Source: Rhizobiales bacterium 63-22 (GTDB lineage: Bacteria > Pseudomonadota > Alphaproteobacteria > Rhizobiales > Rhizobiaceae). From it: a stretch of 64,000 bases of DNA. Location: NCBI GenBank assembly GCA_001898995.1, contig MKVZ01000017.1, positions 274,291 to 338,290 of the forward strand. The letters are read 5' to 3'. Of the stretch, positions 25,656-34,625 are shown in pieces (the first letter of the stretch is position 1; each line of letters opens with the position of its first letter). The notes beneath the pieces were generated by a model, which was not told the DNA's origin, made no database searches, and was given only the letters and a program-made list of their open reading frames with translations. A program made the position numbers and the translations under genes.

Positions 25656-26249
25656 TCACCCTGCCCCGTGATTTTGCCAGGGACCTGAATATTCGGTGAC
25701 GATCTTTTCCATGTCGGCGCGCGGACGCTCCGGCATCTTCGTGGCGCAGGTACCGATATGCACGAAACCCGCCACGCGCTCCTGCGGCGCGAGCCCCAGA
25801 AAGGCGCGCGAGACCGGATCGTCCGAATACCAGTTGCTGATCCAGTTGGTGGCATAGCCGAGCGCATTGGCGGCGACGCAGAGATTCATCGCCACCGCTC
25901 CCGCCGACAGGAACTGTTCCCATTCAGGGATGTGCCCTTCGGCGGGCGAGAATATGACGCCGACCACCAGCGGCGCGCGCGAGAAACGCGTCATTTCCTT
26001 TTCCCTGCGGCCTGCCGGCAGCGGTCCTTCCAGTTCTTCGGCGCGACGGGCGAGAAATTCGCCGATGCGCTGGCGCGCTGCACCGCGATAGAGAATGAAG
26101 CGCCACGGGGTCAGGCGGCCATGATCGGGCACGCGGGCAGCCACTTTCAGCAATTCTGCCAGTTCCCCGCCTTCCGGTGCCGGCTCGCCGATGGCCGAAA
26201 TGGGAGTGGACGAGCGCCGGGCAAGAAAATCGAAGACCGGATGGGCCAT
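25656..26249 (-). CDS. Nitroreductase-family protein (YdjA-like)
   Basis: 197 residues. FLARRSSTPISAIGEPAP and VPDHGRLTPWRFILYRG are the FMN-contacting N-terminal motifs of small YdjA-type nitroreductases. The central MNLCVAANALGYATNWI and the C-terminal FVHIGT complete the fold. It is expected to be a dimeric FMN enzyme using NAD(P)H; the physiological substrate is unknown. ATG 26249 follows AGAGG. It is the first gene of an operon with the flavin-reductase-like protein, a pairing of two FMN proteins. Confidence 0.9.
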   Translation of the reverse strand: MAHPVFDFLARRSSTPISAIGEPAPEGGELAELLKVAARVPDHGRLTPWRFILYRGAARQRIGEFLARRAEELEGPLPAGRREKEMTRFSRAPLVVGVIFSPAEGHIPEWEQFLSAGAVAMNLCVAANALGYATNWISNWYSDDPVSRAFLGLAPQERVAGFVHIGTCATKMPERPRADMEKIVTEYSGPWQNHGAG

Positions 26250-26414
26250 GGAGAACCTCTTGTATAAACTGCGTGTGGCGGTCCACTTTCTGAACCGGCG
26301 CCGGCCCGCTGTAAAGGCGAAATTCCGCGCTTTGTCTCTTAAATTTCCTCGCAAATATGGGCGGCAACGCTGGTTTTCCCTTGAATTTGCGGCCGGCTTG
26401 CGGTCAAAAAAGGC

Positions 26415-27581
26415 ATGTTCGTTCTCGAAAAAGTGTTCCGCGCCCGATTGACAAGGAATTTGCGTTGCAGATCGCTTGCCGTTGCGCTTGCGGCGTCATT
26501 TTGTGCCGTACCGGTTATGGCGCAGTCGCCGGATGGTCCGGGCGGTTTCGCCGGCGCGCCGCAAGGCGGCGGCTTCTCGATGCCGAACTTCCGTCCGAGA
26601 CCGCCGAGCGCACCTGCCGTCCCTTCGCTCCGAAACGTGCCACAGCCTCGGGACGCCGTGAATACCGCCCCGCCCCCCGCGGAGCCCAAGTTGCAGACCG
26701 GCAGCGCGCCTCATCTGCCGGCGCCGAAGCTCGATCTGCCGGGGATCAACGCCTATGCCTCGCCTTCCGGCCGAGAAAACACCCCCCTGTCGCATATGCG
26801 CGGACTGGCCCTGAAGGCACGGCTGACCGACAACGGCGCCGAGATTCCCACCGGGCTGGTGTGGCGTGTTTTTTCTCCCGATGTCGGACCGGACGGTCAG
26901 TTGCCGCTCGTCGCCAGCGCCAAGGGCGGCAGTGCGATGTTCGACCTGCCGGAAGGCAGCTATCTGGTGCATGTCGCCTATGGGCGCGCGGGCGCGACCA
27001 AGCGCATCACGCTGGGCCGGACGACACGCCATGAGATCATGACGCTCGACGCCGGCGGCATGAAGCTCAACGCCGTTCTGCCGGACGGCGGCAAGATCAG
27101 GGACAATCTGCTGCGGTTTTCGATCTATGCCGGTGACGACAGCAGCGATCGCACGCTGATCCTGCCCGACGTGAAGCCGAACACCATCATTCGTCTCAAC
27201 AGCGGCCTCTATCATATCGTTTCCAACTACGGCTCGGCCAATGCCATCATCCGCGCCGATATCCGCGTGGAGGCCGGCAAGCTGACTCAGGCGACGGTGC
27301 AGCACCGCGCTGCGGAAATGACGCTGAAACTGGTGCGCGAGCATGGCGGCGAGGCGCTGGCCGACACGTCGTGGTCGGTGCTCAATTCCGCCGGCGACGT
27401 GGTGCGCGAAAGCGTGGGGGCCTATTCCACCATGGTGCTCATGGAAGGCGATTACGTCGCCGTGGCCAAGAACAGGGACCACATCTACCAGCGCGATTTC
27501 AAGGTGACGTCGGGCCGTAACGAGGAAGTCGAGGTCCTTTCCAACGCGGAATCCGAAGCCGCGCACGACACGCTGGAGTAA
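26415..27581 (+). CDS. Secreted protein with three internal beta-rich repeats
   Basis: 388 residues; I do not recognise the family. Residues 1-36 form a signal peptide with an unusually long basic start and a cut after VMA. Residues 38-125 are low-complexity, rich in Pro, Gly and Ala. The rest is three tandem units of about 80 residues, beginning near LALKARL, MKLNAVL and MTLKLVR. Each ends in a [LM]xxG[SLD]Y-hydrophobic segment (LPEGSYLVHVAYG, LNSGLYHIVSNYG, LMEGDYVAVAKN) and a final strand (KRITLG, RADIRVEAG, RDFKVTSG). This looks like repeated Ig/PEGA-type modules in a periplasmic or surface protein. ATG 26415 follows AAAGG. Confidence 0.8.
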   Translation: MFVLEKVFRARLTRNLRCRSLAVALAASFCAVPVMAQSPDGPGGFAGAPQGGGFSMPNFRPRPPSAPAVPSLRNVPQPRDAVNTAPPPAEPKLQTGSAPHLPAPKLDLPGINAYASPSGRENTPLSHMRGLALKARLTDNGAEIPTGLVWRVFSPDVGPDGQLPLVASAKGGSAMFDLPEGSYLVHVAYGRAGATKRITLGRTTRHEIMTLDAGGMKLNAVLPDGGKIRDNLLRFSIYAGDDSSDRTLILPDVKPNTIIRLNSGLYHIVSNYGSANAIIRADIRVEAGKLTQATVQHRAAEMTLKLVREHGGEALADTSWSVLNSAGDVVRESVGAYSTMVLMEGDYVAVAKNRDHIYQRDFKVTSGRNEEVEVLSNAESEAAHDTLE

Positions 27582-27609
27582 TTCAACGGCAGGTTTTTGT
27601 CTGTGCATC

Positions 27610-27640
27610 AAAAAAGGCCGCGCTGTCGCCAGCGCGGCCT
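27610..27640 (-). terminator. Intrinsic terminator of thrS
   Basis: Perfect 10-bp stem GGCCGCGCTG / CAGCGCGGCC with a TCGC loop, followed by TTTTTTG on the minus strand. It also lies just after the convergent secreted-protein gene and may act weakly in the other direction. Confidence 0.9.
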
Positions 27641-27668
27641 CTTCGTATTTTTCGGGACGTGCCCTGTC

Positions 27669-29648
27669 TCAGGCGCGATCCTTGAGACGCAGAAGATCGG
27701 GCGGAGTCGCCTCCGCCGCAAGACGGGAAATCGCCTCGTCCAGCGTCATGGACTCCTGATCGCGCGATCCGAGCCGGCGCATGTTGACGGTCTTTTCCTC
27801 CGCCTCGCGCTTGCCGCAGACCAGAATGACCGGCACCTTTTGCAGCGAATGCTCGCGCACCTTGTAATTGATCTTCTCGTTGCGCAGATCGGTGGAGACC
27901 TGAAGGCCGGCCGCCTTGAGCTTCGCCGCCGCTTCCCTTGCATAGTCGTCGGCGTCGGAAGTGATCGTCGCCACCACCACCTGCACCGGCGCGAACCAGA
28001 GCGGCATGTGTCCTGCGAAGTTCTCGATCAATATGCCAAGGAAACGCTCCATCGAGCCGCAGACGGCGCGGTGGATCATCACCGGCTGGCGCTTTTCCGA
28101 ATCCTTGTCGATATAGAAGGCCCCGAAACGCTCCGGCAGGTTGAAGTCGACCTGCGTGGTGCCGCATTGCCATTCGCGGCCGATGGCGTCGCGCAGCGTA
28201 TATTCGAACTTCGGCCCGTAGAAAGCGCCCTCGCCCGGCAGGATTCCGGTCTTGATGCGGCCGCCCGACTGCTCCTCGATGGTCTTGAGCACCTGGCTCA
28301 TCACGCTTTCGGCGCGGTCCCACAAAGCGTCCGAGCCGACACGCTTGTCCGGCCGGGTCGAGAGCTTGACCGTGACTTCCTGAAAGCCGAAATCCTCGTA
28401 GACCGAGAGAATCAGATCGTTGATGCGCAGGCATTCGGCCGCCATCTGCTCCTCGGTGCAGAAGATGTGCGCGTCGTCCTGCGTGAAGCCGCGCACACGC
28501 ATCAGCCCGTGCAGCGCGCCCGAAGGTTCGTAGCGATGCACAGCGCCGAATTCCGCGAGCTTTATCGGCAGATCGCGATAGGACTTGAGGCCATGCTTGA
28601 AGATCATGACATGGCCGGGGCAGTTCATGGGCTTGAGCGCGAAGACGCGGTCGTCGTCGGTATCGTCGCCGGCCACCGTCACCTTGAACATGTTGTCGCG
28701 GTACCAGCCCCAGTGGCCGGAGGTCTCCCACAGCGACTTGTCCAGAACCTGCGGCGCGTTGACTTCCTGATAGCCGTGGCTGTCGAGGCGGCGGCGCATG
28801 TAGCTGACGAGGTTCTGGAACATCTTCCAGCCCTTGGCGTGCCAGAACACGACGCCCGGTCCTTCCTCCTGAAAATGGAACAGGTCCATCTCGCGGCCGA
28901 GGCGGCGATGGTCGCGCTTCTCGGCCTCTTCCAGCATGGTCAGATAGGCTTGCAGGTCGTTGTCGTTGGCAAAGGCCGTGCCGTAGATGCGGGTCAGCAT
29001 CGGATTGTTGGCGTCGCCGCGCCAATAGGCGCCCGCCACCTTCATCAGCTTGAAGGAATTGCCGATCTGCCCCGTCGAAGCCATGTGCGGCCCGCGGCAG
29101 AGGTCGAACCAGTCGCCCTGCGAATAAATCTTGAGGTCCTGCCCGGCGGGAATGGCGTCGACCAGTTCGACCTTGTAGCTCTCGCCCTTGTCGGAAAAGA
29201 CCTTCTTGGCCTTGTCGCGCGACCAGACTTCCTTGGTGAACGGCTTGTTGCGCGCGATGATCTCGCGCATCTTCTTCTCGATGACCGGCAGGTCGTCGGG
29301 CGTGAAGGGTTCGTTGCGCGCGAAATCGTAATAAAAGCCGTTCTCGATCACCGGGCCGATCGTGACCTGCGTTCCGGGGAAAAGCTCCTGCACGGCCTCG
29401 GCCAGCACATGGGCGGCGTCGTGGCGGATCAGTTCCAGCGCGCGCGGGTCCTCGCGGGTGAGAATCTCGATCTTGCCGGAGCGGCCGAGCGGATCGGAGA
29501 GGTCGCGCACGGTGCCGTCAACGGCATAGGCGACGGCCTTTTTGGCAAGGGATTTGGAGATGGATTCGGCTAGTGCAGCGCCGGTTGTGGCGGCGTCGTA
29601 TTCGCGCACCGAGCCATCGGGAAATTGCATCGAGACAGTATTCGACAT
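27669..29648 (-). CDS. thrS: Threonyl-tRNA synthetase
   Basis: 659 residues, full-length class II synthetase. An N-terminal TGS domain ([19 protein letters not shown]) is followed by the editing domain with the HxxxH motif [11 protein letters not shown] and the distal CRGPH. The catalytic core has motif 2 around [25 protein letters not shown] (quoted only as [14 protein letters not shown]) and motif 3 [14 protein letters not shown], with zinc-binding Cys in [10 protein letters not shown]. The C-terminal anticodon-binding domain ends near [12 protein letters not shown] 29648 follows AAGGATG. The 120-base leader holds two small hairpins, including TTCAATG/CATTGAA at 29708-29727, whose role is unknown. 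Confidence 0.97.
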   Translation of the reverse strand: MSNTVSMQFPDGSVREYDAATTGAALAESISKSLAKKAVAYAVDGTVRDLSDPLGRSGKIEILTREDPRALELIRHDAAHVLAEAVQELFPGTQVTIGPVIENGFYYDFARNEPFTPDDLPVIEKKMREIIARNKPFTKEVWSRDKAKKVFSDKGESYKVELVDAIPAGQDLKIYSQGDWFDLCRGPHMASTGQIGNSFKLMKVAGAYWRGDANNPMLTRIYGTAFANDNDLQAYLTMLEEAEKRDHRRLGREMDLFHFQEEGPGVVFWHAKGWKMFQNLVSYMRRRLDSHGYQEVNAPQVLDKSLWETSGHWGWYRDNMFKVTVAGDDTDDDRVFALKPMNCPGHVMIFKHGLKSYRDLPIKLAEFGAVHRYEPSGALHGLMRVRGFTQDDAHIFCTEEQMAAECLRINDLILSVYEDFGFQEVTVKLSTRPDKRVGSDALWDRAESVMSQVLKTIEEQSGGRIKTGILPGEGAFYGPKFEYTLRDAIGREWQCGTTQVDFNLPERFGAFYIDKDSEKRQPVMIHRAVCGSMERFLGILIENFAGHMPLWFAPVQVVVATITSDADDYAREAAAKLKAAGLQVSTDLRNEKINYKVREHSLQKVPVILVCGKREAEEKTVNMRRLGSRDQESMTLDEAISRLAAEATPPDLLRLKDRA

Positions 29649-29770
29649 GTCGGTTCATCCTTATCCAGTCCCGCCAACGATCGCGGGTGGTGTGTTATGG
29701 TCAGTGGTTCAATGGGGTATCATTGAAACGACGGCTGGCTTCTAGCCGCTTTCGGGTGAACGTGCAATCG

Positions 29771-30166
29771 TCAGGCTTCGAAAAGAGATTTCAGCTTCTT
29801 CAGGTCTTTCTCGACCCAGGCTGCATCGGCCGCGAATTTTTCGTCCGTCATCCCCGGCTGCCGGAACAGGGTCAGAAGCACTTCCGATCCATCCGCATTG
29901 GGAATGACCCGCAGGGGGACATATATTTCCCGCTCGGCGCCGACATCGACGTAATGATCCATGATTCCGAAGTCGTTTCGGCCCGTAAACCGTATCCTGA
30001 CCGTACCCTCCGGGCCTGTGGCCCTCCATCGACCGCCTTCCCTTTCCAGAGTGGTCTTCGCCAGACCGGAGGCCCATCGCGGGAAAAATTCGGGTTGCCA
30101 GATGGCTTCATAGAGATGATGCCACGGATGACGGATAGAGATGCTGATCGTTCTTGCTTCGAGCAT
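29771..30166 (-). CDS. SRPBCC-fold protein (polyketide cyclase/START-like)
   Basis: 131 residues. The pattern ISISIRHPWHHLYEAIWQPEFFPRWASGL, quoted only as WHHLYEAIW and FFPRWASGL, with WRATGPEGTVRIRF and the C-terminal amphipathic helix WVEKDLKKLKSLF, is that of the SRPBCC (Bet v1-like) ligand-binding fold. No catalytic residues are recognisable, so neither ligand nor reaction can be given. ATG 30166 follows GGGGAAA. It lies between the D,D-carboxypeptidase and thrS on the same strand with separate spacing. Confidence 0.82.
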   Translation of the reverse strand: MLEARTISISIRHPWHHLYEAIWQPEFFPRWASGLAKTTLEREGGRWRATGPEGTVRIRFTGRNDFGIMDHYVDVGAEREIYVPLRVIPNADGSEVLLTLFRQPGMTDEKFAADAAWVEKDLKKLKSLFEA

Positions 30167-30210
30167 GATTTCCCCAGTTCTTCCAAGCGGGGCAGCGTCG
30201 AAGCCCCGCG

Positions 30211-31422
30211 TCAGTTGCGCATGGCGAGACAGGCGATCTGCTGCTGGGTCAGCGCCCGGCAGGCCGTGTTGGCCTGATTCTCACTGCTGAAGCCGTTGAA
30301 CAGCACGCGATAGACGATACGCTTGCCACGGCCTGCCTGCAATATCTCGCCCTTGGCATCGGCAAGCACTTTGGCGACCACCGGTGCGGCCTCCTTCTGA
30401 AGTCTGTCCGCGCCGTTGCGCGACGGCGTCGCGCCCACCTGCACACGCCAGATGGCCGCGCCGGCGGTGGCGGCAGCGCTCGCGGTTCCGCTGGCCGACG
30501 CGACCAGATTGCCGCCGTCGCCCTGCTCGATCTTCGAATCGTCGACGACCTCGGCTTCCGGGTCGTCCTCGTCCTGCGCCGACGGCGTGACGGAAGCGGT
30601 CAGCGTTCCCGCATCCAGCTTGCCGTATTTGTTCAGGGCCTTTTCCATCGTGCCGTCGCGCTCGCGTGCCGAACCGGCGCCCATGACCGCGCCGACCAGA
30701 TGCCGGCCGTCGATGATGGCCGAGGAAACGAGATTATAACCAGACACATCGGTATAGCCGGTCTTGATGCCGTCCACACCCTGATAGCGGTACATCAGCG
30801 TGTTGTGCCCGTTCAGCACCCGGTTGTGATAGGTATAGGTGCGCGTCGAGAACAGCTTGAAATCTTCAGGGAAATCACGGCGCAGCGCCATGCCGAGCAC
30901 GGACATGTCGCGCGGGGTGCTGAGCTGCGTCTCGCTCGCCGTCAGGCCCGACGGGTTGACGAAGAAAGTGCTCTTCATGCCGAGCTGGCGCGCGCGCTGC
31001 GTCATCAGCCGGCCGAAATTGGCTTCCGATCCGCCCAGATACTCGCCCAGCACCGTGGCCGCGTCATTGGCGGAAATGATGATCATGGCGTGGATCGCAT
31101 CGCGCACGGAGATTGTCTGGCCCGGCTTGAGCCAGAGCTTCATGCGAACCTTGGACGCCGCGTTCTTCGAGATCGGCATCTCGTCGCCCCAGTGAATCCG
31201 TCCCGTCTTCAGTGCCTCGAAGGCGAGATAGAGCGTCATCATCTTGGCGAGCGAGGCCGGGGCGTGCTGCACATTGGCACCGTCCTGCCCCAGAATCATC
31301 CCGTTGTCGGCATCGAAAAGGACCCAAGAGGGCTTCGCCATCGCACCCGACGCATAAAGAAGGCTTGCTCCAAGGCCAAGGCAAGCAACGACGCGCGTGG
31401 CGCGGGACGATGATTTCAGCAT
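30211..31422 (-). CDS. D-alanyl-D-alanine carboxypeptidase with C-terminal SPOR domain (DacC/DacF type)
   Basis: 403-residue penicillin-binding protein 5/6-type enzyme that trims the stem peptide of peptidoglycan in the periplasm. Signal peptide at residues 1-29 (cut after AMA). The three active-site motifs are ASLAKMM (SxxK), SAN in IISANDAA, and KTG in GIKTGYTD. A linker of about 60 residues, acidic then Ala/Gly-rich, leads to a C-terminal SPOR domain (from about residue 325, IWRVQVGA...YRVLFNGFSSENQANTACR), which binds denuded glycan and targets septa. ATG 31422; the frame is open beyond, but that part is leader. This arrangement is known in Rhizobiales. Confidence 0.93.
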   Translation of the reverse strand: MLKSSSRATRVVACLGLGASLLYASGAMAKPSWVLFDADNGMILGQDGANVQHAPASLAKMMTLYLAFEALKTGRIHWGDEMPISKNAASKVRMKLWLKPGQTISVRDAIHAMIIISANDAATVLGEYLGGSEANFGRLMTQRARQLGMKSTFFVNPSGLTASETQLSTPRDMSVLGMALRRDFPEDFKLFSTRTYTYHNRVLNGHNTLMYRYQGVDGIKTGYTDVSGYNLVSSAIIDGRHLVGAVMGAGSARERDGTMEKALNKYGKLDAGTLTASVTPSAQDEDDPEAEVVDDSKIEQGDGGNLVASASGTASAAATAGAAIWRVQVGATPSRNGADRLQKEAAPVVAKVLADAKGEILQAGRGKRIVYRVLFNGFSSENQANTACRALTQQQIACLAMRN

Positions 31423-31565
31423 GATGACTCGCAGGAATGTACTATCCGAAGCGACATGGCGGCAAATTACGGCCATAGAAAGACCACAGCCACGCCTGAT
31501 TTTCAATAGGCGATTAAACCTTGTTATTGTTAATGAATTTCTAATTTGTGCGAAATTGACGAGAG

Positions 31566-31940
31566 TCACCGGACAAAATCGGAAACATTCCAGAAGCGCC
31601 ATGGCATATACCAGCGCGCACGGGCCGGCAGCGTGCGCGGCACGGGGTCGAAACCATGCGTTCCGAAAGGGCCGCAGCGCACGATCCGGAACAATCCCAT
31701 CCAGCCGCCGCTCCACAGACCATGCCGTGCAATAGCCTCATAGGCATATTCCGAACAGGTCGGCAGGTGGCGGCAGGAATTGCCGATCAGCGACGACAGG
31801 GTAAGCTGATAGAAGCGCACAAGTGCGGTGCCGAAAAGCCGGCCGGGCGTTTTGCGCCAGGGATCGGTGAAATTGCGTGTCCGCCGTGCCGCCGCCTTCG
31901 GGGCGCCCTGCGCGCCATGTTCGCCGCCGCAGGAGCACAT
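31566..31940 (-). CDS. yidD: Membrane-protein insertion efficiency factor YidD
   Basis: 124 residues. The YidD core is clear: FYQLTLSSLIGNSCRHLPTCSEYAYEAI followed by RCGPFGTHGFDPVP (quoted in part: CRHLPTCSEYAYEAI). YidD is a small peripheral inner-membrane protein that assists YidC. The first ~35 residues, beginning MCSCGGEHG, are an extension rich in Cys at the start and in basic residues after, longer than the usual 70-90-residue protein. The ATG at 31940 comes one base after the stop of the IscU-like gene, so the pair is translationally coupled. In many bacteria yidD sits with rnpA-yidC instead; here that context is absent. Confidence 0.9.
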   Translation of the reverse strand: MCSCGGEHGAQGAPKAAARRTRNFTDPWRKTPGRLFGTALVRFYQLTLSSLIGNSCRHLPTCSEYAYEAIARHGLWSGGWMGLFRIVRCGPFGTHGFDPVPRTLPARARWYMPWRFWNVSDFVR

Positions 31941-31941
31941 G

Positions 31942-32382
31942 TCAGGCGGCCCTGGCCTTTTCCTCGATCTGGCGGATGCAATCGGCGACCGCGTCGAAGG
32001 TGAGAAGCGTCGAGGCGTGCCGCGCCTTGTAGTCGCGTACCGGCTCGAAATAGCGCATATCCGCAAAGCGGCCTTCCGGTACAGGCCCGTTTTCCTTGAG
32101 CATCCTGTACACGGTCTCGCGCACGGCCTTGAGTTCCTCTGCCGTCGCGCCGACGACATGGCGCGCCATAACCGAGGAAGACGCCTGCCCCAGCGCACAG
32201 GCCTTGACCTCGTGTGCGAAGTCCGTAACCACACCGTCCGTCATTTTCAGATAGACGGTCACGGTGGAACCGCAGAGCTTGGAATGCTGCGTCGAAACGG
32301 CATCCGGCGCCTCAAGGCGACCGAGGCGCTCGATATTGCCGGCAAATTCCAGAATGCGTTTGTTATAGATATCGTCGATCAT
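31942..32382 (-). CDS. IscU/SufU-like iron-sulfur scaffold family protein
   Basis: 146 residues with the NifU-N fold. Cys37 in SKLCGSTV and Cys62 in KACALGQASS match the first two cluster-binding positions, and the Asp-type residue next to the first is replaced by Gly-Ser. The third family cysteine (usually RxKCAxL) is His122 in ARHASTLL; another Cys occurs at 135. This could be a divergent scaffold or a protein with a different metal site. ATG 32382 follows AAGG. First gene of an operon with yidD, divergent from folE. No other suf or isc genes are nearby. Confidence 0.85.
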   Translation of the reverse strand: MIDDIYNKRILEFAGNIERLGRLEAPDAVSTQHSKLCGSTVTVYLKMTDGVVTDFAHEVKACALGQASSSVMARHVVGATAEELKAVRETVYRMLKENGPVPEGRFADMRYFEPVRDYKARHASTLLTFDAVADCIRQIEEKARAA

Positions 32383-32634
32383 GCGAAACGGGCCTTGCGC
32401 CGGAGAGACGAAAAATGAAACTTTATCGTCGCACCGCGGTTTGAACTATGCGCTTTCTGCCTATATAATAGGGAAGTGCTGCACACGCCATGGGCAGAGA
32501 GCCAATTTCCGGCGTGACGGCATCCGACAACAGGCATTCGCTTGATCTCTCAATACACCGCCGCTGGCATAGCGTATCGTTGTATTGTCCGTTTAACTCG
32601 TCTCCTCCGCGAAGGAGACTACTGGAGAATACCG

Positions 32635-33282
32635 ATGGACGCGCGCATCCTCAAAAAAGATGTCGAATCCGGCTTGCCTTCCGGGCAGGCGACCTCCCCT
32701 GCCACCACACGCCCCGCCCCCACGCTTGCCGATGCGGAAGCCGCCGTGCGCACGCTTCTACTGTGGATCGGCGAAAACCCGTCTCGCGAGGGACTGCTCG
32801 ACACGCCCAGGCGCGTAGCTAAAGCCTATAAAGAGCTTTTTTCCGGTTATAGCGAAAACCCGGAGGAAGTCCTCGGCACCGTGTTCGAGGAAGTGGCCGG
32901 TTATAACGATCTCGTGCTGGTGAAGGATATCTCCTTCTTCTCCCATTGCGAACATCATATGGTGCCGATCATCGGCAAGGCCCATGTGGCTTATCTGCCG
33001 GACGGCAAGGTCGTCGGCCTGTCCAAGATCGCGCGCGTGGTGGATATATTCGGCCACCGCCTGCAAACGCAGGAAAGCATGACGGCGCAGATCGCCGAAA
33101 GTATCCAGCGTATCCTCAGGCCGCGCGGCGTCGCCGTCATGATCGAGGCCGAGCATATGTGCATGGCCATGCGCGGCATCCGCAAGCAGGGATCGACCAC
33201 GATCACCACCACCTTCACCGGCGCGCTGAAGGAAAACGCGGCCGAGCAGGCACGTTTCATGACGCTGGTCCGCAGCAGATAG
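32635..33282 (+). CDS. folE: GTP cyclohydrolase I
   Basis: 215 residues. Zinc-dependent type I enzyme converting GTP to dihydroneopterin triphosphate, the first step of folate and pterin synthesis. The zinc and catalytic residues are visible in [12 protein letters not shown] and in [23 protein letters not shown] is the conserved C-terminal strand. The first ~40 residues are a low-conservation extension usual in alphaproteobacteria. ATG 32635 follows GGAG by 7 bases; immediately before it a TCTCCT/AGGAGA stem (32601-32618) may influence initiation. It is followed by hisI after 11 bases. Confidence 0.96.
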   Translation: MDARILKKDVESGLPSGQATSPATTRPAPTLADAEAAVRTLLLWIGENPSREGLLDTPRRVAKAYKELFSGYSENPEEVLGTVFEEVAGYNDLVLVKDISFFSHCEHHMVPIIGKAHVAYLPDGKVVGLSKIARVVDIFGHRLQTQESMTAQIAESIQRILRPRGVAVMIEAEHMCMAMRGIRKQGSTTITTTFTGALKENAAEQARFMTLVRSR

Positions 33283-33293
33283 GCAAATCCTCC

Positions 33294-33722
33294 ATGAGCG
33301 TCTTTCCAGCCCAGCCTTCCGACAAGAAGGCCGTAGAAGAAGGCGCGGCCTTTATGCCGCGCTTCGACGCTGCCGGCCTCGTCACGGCGGTCGTTACCGA
33401 TGCGCGCGACGGCGAATTGCTTATGGTCGCGCATATGAATGCGGAGGCGCTGCGTCTGACGCTCGAAACCGGCATCGCCCATTACTGGTCACGCTCGCGC
33501 AATACGCTGTGGAAGAAGGGCGAGACCTCCGGCAATCTGCAAAGCGTGGTGGAATTGCGCACGGATTGCGATCAGGACGCGCTTTGGCTGAAGGTACGCA
33601 TCGCCGGCGACGGCCCGACCTGCCATACGGGTCGCCGCTCCTGCTTCTACCGCCGTGTCGTTTCCGGGGACGGCGGGGTATCGCTGATTAAAGACGGCGA
33701 TCGCGGCCACGACGCGCTTTAG
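33294..33722 (+). CDS. hisI: Phosphoribosyl-AMP cyclohydrolase
   Basis: 142 residues, the single-domain PRA-CH enzyme (no HisE fusion) that opens the adenine ring in histidine synthesis. Diagnostic parts are [31 protein letters not shown], the metal site [10 protein letters not shown] and the zinc-ligand run [14 protein letters not shown] 33294 lies in AATCCTCC context without a strong ribosome site, 11 bases after folE, which suggests coupling to folE. The last codons and stop (CGACGCGCTTTAG) resemble the arm of an extragenic palindrome half-copy found 16 bases downstream. Confidence 0.95.
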   Translation: MSVFPAQPSDKKAVEEGAAFMPRFDAAGLVTAVVTDARDGELLMVAHMNAEALRLTLETGIAHYWSRSRNTLWKKGETSGNLQSVVELRTDCDQDALWLKVRIAGDGPTCHTGRRSCFYRRVVSGDGGVSLIKDGDRGHDAL

Positions 33723-33730
33723 CTCTTTGT

Positions 33731-33750
33731 TTTTGCGCGACGTGCTTTAG
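33731..33750. repeat. Half copy of the extragenic palindrome after hisI
   Basis: TTTTGCGCGACGTGCTTTAG differs at one base from the right arm of the copy at 15786. The left arm is missing. A 13-base direct relative, CGACGCGCTTTAG, forms the end of hisI at 33710-33722. Confidence 0.55.
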
Positions 33751-33776
33751 GCGCGTCCCTGCCGCCTTTCCGCTCC

Positions 33777-34619
33777 CTATTTGACGGTCAGGGCGAAATG
33801 CCCGTCATGGATGGCCGTCTTGCCGTCCAGCGATACCATAGCGGCCGAGAAAACACCTTCCATATGGCCACCTTCGGTGCTGGTAATGGTCAAGGTGGCG
33901 GGATCAGCCACGCTGTCGTCGATTTTGTAATGATCGTCTCCGGTGCTCATTTCCAGGCAGGGCGCATTCTGTTTGCAGTCGCGGCCGAGTTTCTGTACGC
34001 CCGTCGCCGTCCCGTCGAATTGCAGCCGCAACGTGGTCATGCTGATCTTGCCGTCCTTCACCACGATTGGCGCCGTGTTGACGATCATGGCATTGCCCAG
34101 CTTCAGCGTTATCACCGAGCTACCCTGCGCCATCCACGGCTTGCCGCCAATCTCGGCGGAAACAACGTCGCCGCCCGTGCTGGCCTGCGCCGCAGGCATC
34201 TTGCCTGTCACGCCCGCACCGGGCATTTTCATCGTGAAATTGAAGACCCGCCATTCGCCGTCATCGTCCTTCGTCAATTGAACCGTGACGGGAAGCGACA
34301 CGCCCTTGTCGAGCGTGATCGTGCCTGAGACGCTGCCTTGCCCGTTTTCGACCTTGCGTGTGGCCCATGAGGCGCTCTTGAAGCCACTCAACCCGGCCCT
34401 GGCGGCAAGATCGGCGAAGGCGCTTTCACTCATCGCCCGCTGGAACGCCGTCGAGGCTTTGGCATAGGCCGCCTGCGGCCCCGAGGTGGCGACGGTGGCG
34501 AAAAAGCCTGTCGCGGCATCGGCCAAGCCCTTGGTGAAATAATAAACGCCGGCGCCGATCGCCGCGCCGATGACGACGACCGCTGCCAGACCCAGCAGAA
34601 TCTTGCGGAATAGCGACAT
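33777..34619 (-). CDS. Membrane-anchored protein of unknown function
   Basis: 280 residues; no family recognised. One N-terminal hydrophobic helix (about residues 7-28, LLGLAAVVVIGAAIGAGVYYF) with basic residues before it implies a type II anchor and a periplasmic body. Residues 40-130 resemble a small alpha/beta fold ending in GEWRVFNFTMKMPG, reminiscent of DUF4864-like modules. Residues 150-280 are beta-rich with two cysteines nine residues... in DCKQNAPCLEM that could form a disulfide. ATG 34619 follows GGAGATA. It starts 6 bases after the stop of the LprI-like gene, so the two are one operon. Confidence 0.75.
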   Translation of the reverse strand: MSLFRKILLGLAAVVVIGAAIGAGVYYFTKGLADAATGFFATVATSGPQAAYAKASTAFQRAMSESAFADLAARAGLSGFKSASWATRKVENGQGSVSGTITLDKGVSLPVTVQLTKDDDGEWRVFNFTMKMPGAGVTGKMPAAQASTGGDVVSAEIGGKPWMAQGSSVITLKLGNAMIVNTAPIVVKDGKISMTTLRLQFDGTATGVQKLGRDCKQNAPCLEMSTGDDHYKIDDSVADPATLTITSTEGGHMEGVFSAAMVSLDGKTAIHDGHFALTVK

Positions 34620-34625
34620 ACGAAT

